A DNA stretch of 64,000 bases from Collinsella aerofaciens (GTDB lineage: Bacteria; Actinomycetota; Coriobacteriia; Coriobacteriales; Coriobacteriaceae). The notes under the pieces were generated by a model. It had not been told where the DNA came from, did not search any database, and worked only from the letters and a program-made list of their open reading frames with translations. The stretch is taken from the NCBI GenBank assembly GCA_008668235.1, contig RQCP01000013.1, forward strand, positions 111,201-175,200, written 5' to 3'. The position numbers and the translations under genes are program-made. This document shows, in pieces, positions 35,176 through 43,592 of the stretch (the stretch's first letter is position 1; each line of letters starts with the position of its first letter).

Positions 35176-36282
35176 ATGACTGAAACCATCTTCTCCCCCT
35201 CATTTGGAAATCGCCCGTCCTATCTGGTGGGTCGCGGGAACGTGATTTCGACATTCATCTCCGGTCTTGAGCAGGAGCCGGGCAATCGAGACCGAGCCAT
35301 GCTCATGCTCGGCCAGCGAGGCAGCGGCAAGACGGTTCTTCTGTGGGAACTTGCCGACCGCGCACGCAAGCTCGGTTTTGTTGTCGCCACACCCACCGTA
35401 GCCTCCGAAGATATGCTTGAGCGCATTGTTGAAAAAATCCAAGAAGCAGGCGAGCCTTATGTCAGCAAGCGTCATCTCCCCAAACTTTCTGGCGGTAGCT
35501 TGAGCGTCTTCGGCTTCTCAGCCGGTCTCGAGTTCACACGCGATGTGCAGGAGACCAAGAGTTTCCAGTTCAAACTCACGCAGCTGGCGCGCAAGCTGAC
35601 CGAGCAGGGGCACGGCATCCTCATCCTTATCGATGAGCTCCAAGCTAATTCACCTGAGATTAGACAGCTCGTCACCGCCTATCAAGAGCTGGTCGGTGAG
35701 GGACTCAACGTCGCGCTTGTTATGGCAGGTCTCCCGGGAGCCGTCTGTGCAACGCTCAATGACCGCGTGCTGACATTTCTCAACCGCGCTCGCAAGGTCA
35801 CGCTCGAACCGCTTTCAGTCGGAGATGTCGATGCCTATTATCAGCGGGCTTTCGAAGAGCTCGACCTTGATATTCCAGGCGATCTTCGCCTCCGTGCCGC
35901 TCGCGCAACCCAAGGCTCGCCCTATATGCTGCAGCTCATCGGCTATAACATCGGCAATCGCTGCAAGACAGGAGAACACGTAACGCCAGAGCAAGTCGAC
36001 GGAGCTATCGAAGCGTCAAAAGCCGATTTCGAAAACGATGTTTGTGAAACGACGCTCGCCGCGCTATCGGACCAAGACGTCGCGTTTCTCGACGCAATGA
36101 CTGATGACGAAGACGCCGTTTCGCGCATTTCCGATGTAGCGAAACGTATGTCAGTCACACCCGACTATGCGCAAAAGTATCGCCGGCGCCTCATCGACGC
36201 CGGCGTAATCGAACAGGCGCGCCGCGGTTACGTGCGTTTCGCCGTTCCATATATGGCTGACTATCTGCGCAGCCAACTCTAG
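35176..36282 (+). CDS. AAA-family ATPase with C-terminal winged helix
   Basis: A 368-residue ATP-binding protein. Walker A is GQRGSGKT (about residues 45-52), Walker B is ILILIDELQA (~153-162), and a sensor strand lies in LNVALVMAGLPG. The C-terminal region (~300-368) reads as a winged helix (VSRISDVAKRMSVTPDYAQKYRRRLIDAGVI). The layout matches the Orc/Cdc6-like or archaeal-type AAA_16 proteins often found as orphan genes in gut actinobacteria and clostridia. The start has AAGGAGACTT upstream. The gene is flanked by direct repeats that include a fragment of the next gene, indicating insertion. The cellular role is unknown; substrates or partners are not adjacent. Confidence 0.85.
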   Translation: MTETIFSPSFGNRPSYLVGRGNVISTFISGLEQEPGNRDRAMLMLGQRGSGKTVLLWELADRARKLGFVVATPTVASEDMLERIVEKIQEAGEPYVSKRHLPKLSGGSLSVFGFSAGLEFTRDVQETKSFQFKLTQLARKLTEQGHGILILIDELQANSPEIRQLVTAYQELVGEGLNVALVMAGLPGAVCATLNDRVLTFLNRARKVTLEPLSVGDVDAYYQRAFEELDLDIPGDLRLRAARATQGSPYMLQLIGYNIGNRCKTGEHVTPEQVDGAIEASKADFENDVCETTLAALSDQDVAFLDAMTDDEDAVSRISDVAKRMSVTPDYAQKYRRRLIDAGVIEQARRGYVRFAVPYMADYLRSQL

Positions 36283-36286
36283 GCAG

Positions 36287-36533
36287 CCACCGCAATGGGG
36301 ACAGGCGCCTTTGTGGTGGTTTGGGCCCGTTTTGTCTCGATCTGTAACAGCTAGGCCGTCAAAACCGGGCCTGGTGTTACAGATCGAGATCTTTCGGGCA
36401 GCCCCTGCAGTTTGTCTAAATCTGTAACAGGTAGAGACGATTTAGCCCGCTAGATGTTACAGATCGAGACGGAAGATTCTAGTCCACGGTGATGTCGAGG
36501 TTCTTGCCGATGAGGCCTACGTAGCCGCCCTCG
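36287..36533. repeat. ATPase-flanking direct repeat, right copy
   Basis: Right-hand copy of 34865-35110. Its last 55 bases are the real 3' end of the DUF4867 coding sequence, which marks this side as the ancestral arrangement. Confidence 0.88.
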
Positions 36534-37123
36534 GCAGCCTTGGGGCTGTCAGCATGGCAGAGAACCCACTTGTCGGCCTTCCAGTAGCAGTAGCTGTCGC
36601 CGGCCGTGGGCATGTCGGCCGCAGCCTCGGGGCGCGGGCCGTTGGTGCCGGCGGGCAGCGCCACCATCACCTGGAAGCCACCGTCGTCGACCATGCACGG
36701 CGTGTAGTGGAGCGTGGTGTTGAAGACTTCGACGACCGTACCCGCCGGCACGCGAAACGCCTTGACGCACGCGGTGTCGAGCTTGCCGTCCTCGATCTCC
36801 CAGCGATGCGCCACGAGCAGGATAAAGTCGCGAGCGCCCAAGTTGAATTCGCTCGCGCGGTGATACTCCAGGCAGTTGAGTCGTGTATTGTGGCCGTTGC
36901 ACCAGCCGAGCTGGAAGGGACGGCCACCAAACATGAGAAAGCCAAGCTTGTCGGCATCCTTGACGTCCTCGAGCTCCGGCGCACTCGCAACGTACTTGCT
37001 GCCCTCGGGAATGGGCGTGGCAGAGAGCGCCTCGAGCACAGGCGACGTAAGCTCGGACGGAACGTTATCCCAAACGTTGCCATAGGACTTGAACTCGGGA
37101 TCGTTGACAGAGTAGATATGCAT
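36479..37123 (-). CDS. DUF4867-family cupin-like protein
   Basis: A 214-residue soluble protein resembling DUF4867, a small-molecule cupin-like family often linked to sugar metabolism in gut bacteria. It begins MHIYSVNDPEFKSYGNV and includes FGGRPFQLGWCNGHNTRLNCLEYHRASEFN and VPAGTVVEVFNTTLHYTPC, whose His/Glu residues could form a cupin metal site. The ATG at 37123 follows AACAGGAGCGAAC; the frame runs upstream without a start signal. Its 3' end and downstream repeat were duplicated 1.4 kb away around the ATPase gene. Confidence 0.85.
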   Translation of the reverse strand: MHIYSVNDPEFKSYGNVWDNVPSELTSPVLEALSATPIPEGSKYVASAPELEDVKDADKLGFLMFGGRPFQLGWCNGHNTRLNCLEYHRASEFNLGARDFILLVAHRWEIEDGKLDTACVKAFRVPAGTVVEVFNTTLHYTPCMVDDGGFQVMVALPAGTNGPRPEAAADMPTAGDSYCYWKADKWVLCHADSPKAAEGGYVGLIGKNLDITVD

Positions 37124-37247
37124 GTTCGCTCCTGTTCGTTTATGTGACAGTATGAACATTCTAGAACAAACATAAGCGATTTTAAACACTCGTCCCGACC
37201 ACTCAGCAAAAAGGCGCCCAATGCGCGCGTTTTGGGCGATAAAGCTC

Positions 37248-37736
37248 TTACGCCTGCTGATAGTGCAGGTGCTTCTCGTCGATATCGGCCAGGTCGCGGT
37301 CGAGGTAGCGGCGCGCGAGCCAGTTTGCCATGGGGAGGTTCTGGTCCAGGTAGTTACCGCACTCCTCGGGAGCGGCACCGGGGACATCGCCCTCAAAGCC
37401 GGCGACAAACTCGAACAGCTCACGCACGAGTGGCAGAATCTCCTCGCTCGTCACCTCGCCAAACACGACGAGGTAAAAGCCCGTGCGGCAGCCCATGGGG
37501 CCAAAGTAGACAATGCGGCTCGACCACTCGGCATGATTGCGAAGGAACGTCGCGCCCAGGTGCTCAATGGTGTGGCACTCGGCCGTGTTCATGACCGGCT
37601 CCTTGTTGGGCGTGGTCAGGCGCAGGTCAAACGTGGTGACGGCGGCACCGGTCGCCGGATCGCGGTCGATGCGGCTCACATACACGCCGGGCTCAAGCAG
37701 CAGATGATCAACGGAAAAGCTGGCGATGCGCTCCAT
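37248..37736 (-). CDS. luxS: S-ribosylhomocysteine lyase
   Basis: A 162-residue metalloenzyme that splits S-ribosylhomocysteine to homocysteine and the AI-2 precursor DPD. The metal site HTIEH is in NTAECHTIEHLGATFLRN and the third ligand Cys is in the GNYLD-preceding region EECGNY; YFGPMGCRTGFYL and the N-terminal SFSVDHLLLEPGVYVSR are family signatures. The start follows GAGAGGATCTGCC. It lies downstream of nucleoside hydrolase and ribokinase genes on the same strand but is separated by a long hairpin. No pfs/mtnN nucleosidase is adjacent. Confidence 0.96.
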   Translation of the reverse strand: MERIASFSVDHLLLEPGVYVSRIDRDPATGAAVTTFDLRLTTPNKEPVMNTAECHTIEHLGATFLRNHAEWSSRIVYFGPMGCRTGFYLVVFGEVTSEEILPLVRELFEFVAGFEGDVPGAAPEECGNYLDQNLPMANWLARRYLDRDLADIDEKHLHYQQA

Positions 37737-37758
37737 GGCAGATCCTCTCGATAGTCAA

Positions 37759-37832
37759 TTTGGGACGGGGCTCTTTTAGCTGGTTCGAATGGTCGCACCA
37801 ATCATACCAGTCAAAAAAGCCCCGTCCCAAAA
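37759..37832. terminator. Long stem-loop between nucleoside hydrolase and luxS
   Basis: Arms TTTGGGACGGGGCT (37759-37772) and AGCCCCGTCCCAAA (37818-37831) around a 45-base loop. It probably ends the nucleoside hydrolase transcript on the minus strand. Confidence 0.65.
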
Positions 37833-37839
37833 AGACAAC

Positions 37840-38814
37840 TTAGCCAAGGACACGGGCCATACGCGTCTTGAACTCGGACAGGAAGCGCGGAGCATCCACG
37901 GTCAGTGCCACAAGCGCGCTCTTGTCCGGATCGGACAGGCGGCGCTCATCGCAGATGGTGCGACCGCGGTACTCGCCCAGCAGATCAACACGCAGGTTGC
38001 AGCCGAGCGCACCTACGAGCGTGGGGTCGATCGCCACGGCAACGGCCAGCGGATCGTGCAGCGCGCAACCGCCCAGGTAGGGCGCGTTCATTTCGTACGA
38101 GCCAATGTAGTGCTCGACCATGCTCGCAAACGCGCAGCCCGCCATGGTGCCCGAGCCCGTCCAGCCGGCAATGTCGCGGCGTGTGAGCACCACGCGATGC
38201 GTCACGTCCAGACCCACCATGGTGAGCTTACGGCCCGAGCGCAGCACCGCGTCGGCTGCCTCGGGGTCGCTCGCCATATTGGCCTCGGCGCCCGCACTCA
38301 CGTTACCGGGCACGGTAAGGGCGCCGCCCATCACGACCACGCGGCCGATGGACATCATCGCCGCCGCATCGCGCTCCAGGGCGAGCGCCAGGTTGGAGAG
38401 CGGGCCAGTCGCTACGTAGACCAGATCGGGACCATAGGTGCGCGCAGCATCAATCAGATAATCGACCGCAGCGTTGCCGTCGGCCGAGGTCGCCCCCACC
38501 GGCTCGTAGGGCGACGCGGGCACGCTCGCGCCGCCGATGCCGTTCTTGCCGTGAATGAGCGCGGTGGACGCCGGCGGCGTATAGGGCTCAGTCGCCTGCA
38601 GAGGACGGTCGGCACCCAGGTACACCGGAACCTCGGGGCGACCCAGCAAATCGAGCACCGCCAGGCAGTTGTGCGCCGATTGCTCGACGCGCACGTTGCC
38701 AAAGCACGTGGTGATGCCCACGAGCTCCACCTCGGGGCTCGCGATGGCATAGGCCAGCGCCATCGCATCGTCAACACCCATATCCAGATCAAGGATCAGC
38801 TTCTTGATTGCCAT
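37840..38814 (-). CDS. Ribonucleoside hydrolase (inosine-uridine type)
   Basis: A 324-residue calcium-dependent N-ribohydrolase that splits nucleosides to base and ribose. The metal-binding N terminus is KLILDLDMGVDDAMALAYAI (a DxDxxxDD variant of the family motif), with YVATGPLSNLALAL and HDPLAVAVAIDP, which supplies another metal-binding Asp. The distinctive first motif DLDMGVDD differs slightly from the usual DTDPGIDD, with Leu for Thr and Met-Gly for Pro-Gly. It lies 30 bases downstream of ribokinase, which would phosphorylate the released ribose, so the two act as a nucleoside salvage pair. Confidence 0.92.
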   Translation of the reverse strand: MAIKKLILDLDMGVDDAMALAYAIASPEVELVGITTCFGNVRVEQSAHNCLAVLDLLGRPEVPVYLGADRPLQATEPYTPPASTALIHGKNGIGGASVPASPYEPVGATSADGNAAVDYLIDAARTYGPDLVYVATGPLSNLALALERDAAAMMSIGRVVVMGGALTVPGNVSAGAEANMASDPEAADAVLRSGRKLTMVGLDVTHRVVLTRRDIAGWTGSGTMAGCAFASMVEHYIGSYEMNAPYLGGCALHDPLAVAVAIDPTLVGALGCNLRVDLLGEYRGRTICDERRLSDPDKSALVALTVDAPRFLSEFKTRMARVLG

Positions 38815-38844
38815 TGTTCTACTCCGCTTCTCCGTCTTTATCGT

Positions 38845-39807
38845 TTAACCAAACCAATGTTCAACTTCGGCGCGCGTGGGAATCGATTGCTGAGCGCCCA
38901 GGCGCGACACCGTCACTGCCGAGGCGCGAGCACCCGCGGCCATGCACTCAAAGAGCGGCAAGCCCTCTAGGCGAGCCGCCGCCAACGCGCCGATAAACGT
39001 ATCGCCGGCGGCCGTGGTATCGACTACCGTACTCGAAAGTGCCGGCATGCGCAGCAGCTCACCGCCATCGCCGAGCGTAACCGAGCCGGCACCGCCCAGC
39101 GTGATGACCGCAGCTCCGGCACCCCTAGCGAGCAGGGCGTTGAGCGCCGCGACGCAGCTTGCATCGTCCGCGGGCAAGATTCCCGTCAGCACCTGGCACT
39201 CGGTCTCGTTGGGACAGGCCAGGTCGACCGCAGGCCAGACCTCCGCAGGCAGCTCGCAGGCGGGCGCTGGATTAAAGACCGTATAGAACCCCAGCTCATG
39301 AGCGCAAACAAGCGCCTCGGCCGTCGCCGCAAGGTCACATTCGCCCTGGGCGATAAAGACGCTTCCGGCAGTCGGGGCAATCTCGCTGGCGTCGCCGTCG
39401 AGCTCATGGGCCACCAGACGCCTCAACGCGCAGGCAATGTCCGCACCCGCAAGCGCATGGTTGGCGCCCGGCGACAGCACGATGCGGTTGTCTCCCTCGC
39501 AGCGAATGATGGTCGCCGTTCCCGTCTCCACATCATCGCGATGCACTACAAAGTCACAGTCCACGCCGGCGTCTTGGAGCCCCGCCACGAGCGACGCGCC
39601 GAACGCGTCGCGACCGACCGCGCCGATCATGTGCGTGCAAGCGCCCATACGCGCGGCAGCTACGGCCTGATTGGCGCCCTTGCCGCCGGCGTTGGTGATA
39701 AACCCGCTGCCGCCGACGGTCTCGCCCGCACGCGGTATGCGCTCGCACGCCACCGAAAGGTCCATGTTCATGCTGCCGAACACCGCAACGATGCCGCGAT
39801 CTGCCAT
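38845..39807 (-). CDS. rbsK: Ribokinase (PfkB family)
   Basis: A 320-residue PfkB-family carbohydrate kinase that makes ribose-5-phosphate. The first signature is AVFGSMNMDLSVACERIPRAGETVGG, with NAGGKGANQAVAAARMG matching the ribokinase glycine-rich motif. The second signature DTTAAGDTFIGALAA contains the catalytic Asp in the anion-hole GAGD-like loop (AAGD here). The ATG at 39807 follows TGAGGAGGTTTCC. It is the first gene of the rbsK-nucleoside hydrolase pair. Confidence 0.93.
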   Translation of the reverse strand: MADRGIVAVFGSMNMDLSVACERIPRAGETVGGSGFITNAGGKGANQAVAAARMGACTHMIGAVGRDAFGASLVAGLQDAGVDCDFVVHRDDVETGTATIIRCEGDNRIVLSPGANHALAGADIACALRRLVAHELDGDASEIAPTAGSVFIAQGECDLAATAEALVCAHELGFYTVFNPAPACELPAEVWPAVDLACPNETECQVLTGILPADDASCVAALNALLARGAGAAVITLGGAGSVTLGDGGELLRMPALSSTVVDTTAAGDTFIGALAAARLEGLPLFECMAAGARASAVTVSRLGAQQSIPTRAEVEHWFG

Positions 39808-39994
39808 GGAAACCTCCTCATCTGCGGGCCTTATGCCCACCGCCAGCCGTCGATCGTGCACTCTCGCACCCCCTATAACTTTAGTTCACTTTGATGTGGA
39901 CGCGCGCTTGAGCTTGCGCCAGCAGCAAGCATTCACAGGAGCAGGCAGCTACAATGAAGGCGTGCTGATTATTCTCGTCATTGGATGATGTTTT

Positions 39995-42211
39995 ATGGAA
40001 CAACTCTCGCAATCGGGCTCGCGCGGTCGACGCCGCACGGGCAACGAGCCGGCGCCGCACGAACGCGTGAAGGGCGAACGCCGTGCCAACGAACCGCGAC
40101 GCACCGTGAGCCCCCATCGTGCTTCTGCCAACAACGCGGGCCGCGCCAACACTCCCGCCGCGGAGCAGACGCCTGCTCGCCCCAAATCCCGCTACATCCC
40201 TGCCCTTGACGGCCTGCGTACGCTCGCCGTCGTCGCGGTGGTGCTCTATCACCTTAACCTCACGTGGGCGCAGGGCGGTCTGCTCGGCGTCACGATCTTC
40301 TTTGTGCTTTCGGGCTATCTGATCACGCGCTTGCTGCTCAACGAAGTCGCTAAGACCGGCCGCATCGACCTCAAGAGCTTCTGGATTCGCCGCATCCGTC
40401 GCCTGGTCCCCGCCGTGGTAACCGTCGTGGTGGTGACCTGTGCGCTGTGCACCGTCTTCAACCACGTGATGCTCACCAAGATGCGCCCCGACATCTTGCC
40501 GTCGCTGCTGTTCTTTAACAACTGGTGGCAGATTGCTCAAAACGTCTCGTACTTCAATGCTCTGGGCGACCCCTCACCGCTCACGCACTTTTGGTCGCTT
40601 GCCATCGAGGAACAGTTCTACCTGATTTGGCCGCCGCTGCTGTTTGCCATGGTATCCATGCATGTGAGCAAGCCCAACACGCGCCGCGTGGTTCTGGGCC
40701 TTGCCGCGGTATCTGCCCTCGCCATGATGGTGCTTTACAACCCTGCCGCCGACCCCAGCCGCGTGTACTACGGCACCGACACCCGCGTGTTCTCGCTGCT
40801 GCTGGGTGCCTGGATGGCCTTTATCCCCGATCGCGACCTGGCGCCGGTGCGTCTCGCTCATCGTTTGGGGCTCAATCGCCTGACTGGCGCCGCCAAGCAC
40901 GGCAAGAACGCCGAGGGCAAACCTGGCGAGAAGGCCGACGAAGCAGCCGAGACCGCCCCGGCACAGCCGAGCGCCCTCGTGCGTTTTTGGTCCTCGCCCG
41001 CATCCATCGATGTGTTGGGCGTCGTGGGTCTGGTTGGCCTTGCCGCCATGGTCGCGCTCACCAACGGCTACACCGCCTTCCAGTATCGCGGAGGCACGCT
41101 GCTGTGCTCGATCCTCACGCTCATGGTCATCGCGGCCTGCGTGCAGCCCCAGGGAATGGTTGCCCGCGCGCTATCCGCCGAGCCACTCGTGTGGGTTGGC
41201 AAGCGCTCCTACAGCATCTACCTGTGGCACTATCCGCTGCTGCTCCTCATGAACCCGGTCGCCAACATCAACGATACGCCGTGGTGGCAGTACATTTTGC
41301 AGGTGTTGTTGGTGGTCGCCGTGGCAGAGTGCTGCTATCGCTTTATCGAGACTCCGTTTAGGAAGGGCGCCTTTGGGCGCACCGTCGCCGAATTCCGCGA
41401 TGGCACCACCACGCCCGCCAACTGGGCACGCACGCACATCCCTGTCTGCGCAGCCTGCGCTGTCGTGTTGGTCGTTGCACTGGGCGGCCTGATCTTTGTG
41501 CCCGAGACGTCTGCGCTGAGCGGCGAGGGCGCCGAAGTTCTGAACAAGGAAGCCAAGAACACCGCGCCCACCGACCAGCAGGCGGCCGACGACACCGACA
41601 AGGACAACGACGGCTTCCCCGATGGCTCCTACGATCTGCTTATGATCGGCGACTCCGTGTCGCTGCGTGCCGTAGACACCTTTGACGGCGTGTTCCCGCA
41701 CAGCCATATCGATGCCGAAAAGGGCCGCCAGTTTGATGCGGGGCGCGCGACATTTGAGGGCTATATCCAGCAGAACCTTGCCGGCAAGATCGTGGTCTTT
41801 GCCCTGGGCACCAACGGCTTGGTAACCGACGACCAGATTGACGCCATCATGGCCGATGCAGGAGATAAGCGTATTGTGGTGTTTGTGAACACGCGCAGCC
41901 CGCAGCCGTGGGTTGGCTCTACCAACCAGGCCATCGCCAACGCCGCTACGCGCTACAAGAACGTGCGCGTTATCGATTGGTACGGATACAGTGCCAACCG
42001 CAACGACCTGTTCGATGGCGATGGCACGCACCTATCGACCACTGGCGTGACTGAGTACCTCAACTTGATCCACGATGCCGTCAAGAAGGACCTGCCCGTA
42101 CACCCCGAGGATCACGTCAACGATCCGCAGCCGGCAGCCGTCAAGTCTGCCACCGACGCACTCGTCAATGCGCTTGCCTTCAAGCCGCACAAGCTGGGCA
42201 CCGACAAATAG
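39995..42211 (+). CDS. OatA-like membrane acyltransferase with SGNH domain
   Basis: A 738-residue two-domain protein. A basic, disordered N-terminal tail of about 65 residues precedes the acyltransferase-3 membrane domain (YIPALDGLRTLAVVAVVLYHL; then ten or so helices; SLAIEEQFYLIWPPLL). A cytosolic-type Ala/Glu linker sits in the middle. The C-terminal extracytoplasmic SGNH esterase-like domain has block I LLMIGDSVSLRA and block V DGDGTHLS. It likely transfers acetyl groups to peptidoglycan or another wall polymer, as OatA does. The ATG at 39995 has no strong binding site; a start nearer residue 60 would remove the tail. Confidence 0.88.
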   Translation: MEQLSQSGSRGRRRTGNEPAPHERVKGERRANEPRRTVSPHRASANNAGRANTPAAEQTPARPKSRYIPALDGLRTLAVVAVVLYHLNLTWAQGGLLGVTIFFVLSGYLITRLLLNEVAKTGRIDLKSFWIRRIRRLVPAVVTVVVVTCALCTVFNHVMLTKMRPDILPSLLFFNNWWQIAQNVSYFNALGDPSPLTHFWSLAIEEQFYLIWPPLLFAMVSMHVSKPNTRRVVLGLAAVSALAMMVLYNPAADPSRVYYGTDTRVFSLLLGAWMAFIPDRDLAPVRLAHRLGLNRLTGAAKHGKNAEGKPGEKADEAAETAPAQPSALVRFWSSPASIDVLGVVGLVGLAAMVALTNGYTAFQYRGGTLLCSILTLMVIAACVQPQGMVARALSAEPLVWVGKRSYSIYLWHYPLLLLMNPVANINDTPWWQYILQVLLVVAVAECCYRFIETPFRKGAFGRTVAEFRDGTTTPANWARTHIPVCAACAVVLVVALGGLIFVPETSALSGEGAEVLNKEAKNTAPTDQQAADDTDKDNDGFPDGSYDLLMIGDSVSLRAVDTFDGVFPHSHIDAEKGRQFDAGRATFEGYIQQNLAGKIVVFALGTNGLVTDDQIDAIMADAGDKRIVVFVNTRSPQPWVGSTNQAIANAATRYKNVRVIDWYGYSANRNDLFDGDGTHLSTTGVTEYLNLIHDAVKKDLPVHPEDHVNDPQPAAVKSATDALVNALAFKPHKLGTDK

Positions 42212-42272
42212 CCCGCAGCAAACAACCCAAAATCACTCTTTTCGAGCCGGCCCCAAGAGGTCGAGGGCAAAA

Positions 42273-42303
42273 AACAGGCCGCAGTCCATCGCTGCGGCCT
42301 GTT
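42273..42303. terminator. Bidirectional terminator
   Basis: Stem AACAGGCCGCAG / CTGCGGCCTGTT with a run of A on the left (T on the minus strand) between the convergent acyltransferase and NRAMP-related genes. Confidence 0.85.
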
Positions 42304-42321
42304 CGGAAGCAAAAGTGGGCG

Positions 42322-43584
42322 TTAAGCGCTGTAGCCCATCGCCTGCAGAACAAACATGACGACCGTGAGCACCGTAATCACACCGATAGTCGCCCAAGTG
42401 AGCACATTCCACACGCGGCCGTTGCGGTTAGTGCCCATAATGTGACGGTCGGCTGCGATAACCACCTGGAACACCAGAACCACGGGCAGTAGCACGCCAT
42501 TGATGACCTGCGAGGTCATCATAATCTGGAACAGATCGACGCCGGGCATAGGCACCAGCACGGCAGAGATACCGATGATGGCCGTAATGATGCCGCGATA
42601 GACCGGGGCCTCGTCCCAGCTGCGGTCGGCACCGCGCTCCCAGCCAAATGCCTCGCAGATAGCGCTCGACGTAACGCCCGGCAGCACGCAGGCAGCCAAG
42701 AAGCTCGCCGCGACCAGGCCCGAGGCAAACAGTACCGTGGACCACTGACCCGCAATAGGCTCCAGCGCGCGGGCGGCATCGGCAGCATCGCTAATCTGAA
42801 TGCCCGCCGGGAACAACACCGTACCGGTCGTGATGATAATAAAGCCGGCAATGACATCGGCGGCAAGCGAGCCGCTCACGGTATCGATGCGCTGCAGCAC
42901 GATATCGTCCTCGCCCGCGTTCTTATCGACCACGTTGTTCTGCGCCAAGAAAATCATCCACGGCGCGATGGTGGTACCGATCGTTGCGCCCACGCGCGAC
43001 ACGTAGCTGGGGTCATTTTGAATGTTAGGCACGACCAGGTCGACCGCGACCTCACCCCAGTTGGGGCCAGCCATAAACGCGGCGACAATATAGGTCACGA
43101 ACACGCAGCTCACCAGCAGCAGAATCTTCTCGATGCGCTGGAAACTACCCGACATGGTAAGCATCCACACCAGCAGCGCCACCAACGGCACCGAAATGCT
43201 CGCCGGCACGCCAAAGAGAGCAAGGCCGCTGGCGATGCCCGCAAACTCCGAAATGGTCACAGCCGTGTTGGCGATCAACAGCGCCGCCATAGCAAGTACA
43301 CTCTTGCGCACGCCAAAGCGCTCGCGAATGAGCGATGCCAGGCCCTTGCCCGTGACGCAGCCGCAGCGCGCCGCGGTCTCCTGCGTCACGATGAGCAGCA
43401 CAGTCATGACGGGAAGCATCCAGAGCATCTTGTAGCCATAGCTGGCACCCGCGCTGGAATACGTTGCAATGCCGCCGGCGTCATTGCCCGAAAGCGCCGC
43501 CAGCAGACCGGGACCCATAGCGCCAAAGATGGCCGCGATGGTCAACTTTTGCTTGGTGCCCGACTTTTGCTTGGTATTTTGCAC
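42322..43584 (-). CDS. NRAMP-related divalent metal transporter, probably NRMT type
   Basis: A 420-residue inner-membrane transporter of the SLC11/NRAMP fold with about eleven helices. In helix 1 the canonical DPGN is replaced by NDAGG (SGNDAGGIATYSSAGA). In helix 6 the metal-selecting MPH is replaced by APW (TTIAPWMIFLAQNNVV). Loss of that methionine is the known mark of NRAMP-related Mg2+ transporters, first characterised in the coriobacterium Eggerthella lenta, so Mg2+ and Mn2+ are likelier substrates than iron. The GTG start at 43584 follows TTAGGTGGTCGC; the open frame reaches 43647 only by overlapping the upstream gene. It follows the MgtE-like gene by eight bases. Confidence 0.85.
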   Translation of the reverse strand: MQNTKQKSGTKQKLTIAAIFGAMGPGLLAALSGNDAGGIATYSSAGASYGYKMLWMLPVMTVLLIVTQETAARCGCVTGKGLASLIRERFGVRKSVLAMAALLIANTAVTISEFAGIASGLALFGVPASISVPLVALLVWMLTMSGSFQRIEKILLLVSCVFVTYIVAAFMAGPNWGEVAVDLVVPNIQNDPSYVSRVGATIGTTIAPWMIFLAQNNVVDKNAGEDDIVLQRIDTVSGSLAADVIAGFIIITTGTVLFPAGIQISDAADAARALEPIAGQWSTVLFASGLVAASFLAACVLPGVTSSAICEAFGWERGADRSWDEAPVYRGIITAIIGISAVLVPMPGVDLFQIMMTSQVINGVLLPVVLVFQVVIAADRHIMGTNRNGRVWNVLTWATIGVITVLTVVMFVLQAMGYSA

Positions 43585-43592
43585 GCGACCAC

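Noticed and set aside
35176..36282. ATPase considered as an IS21-type IstB transposition helper
   Set aside because: No IstA integrase is adjacent and the C-terminal winged helix and length fit Orc/archaeal-type ATPases better; the flanking repeats are direct, not terminal inverted repeats.
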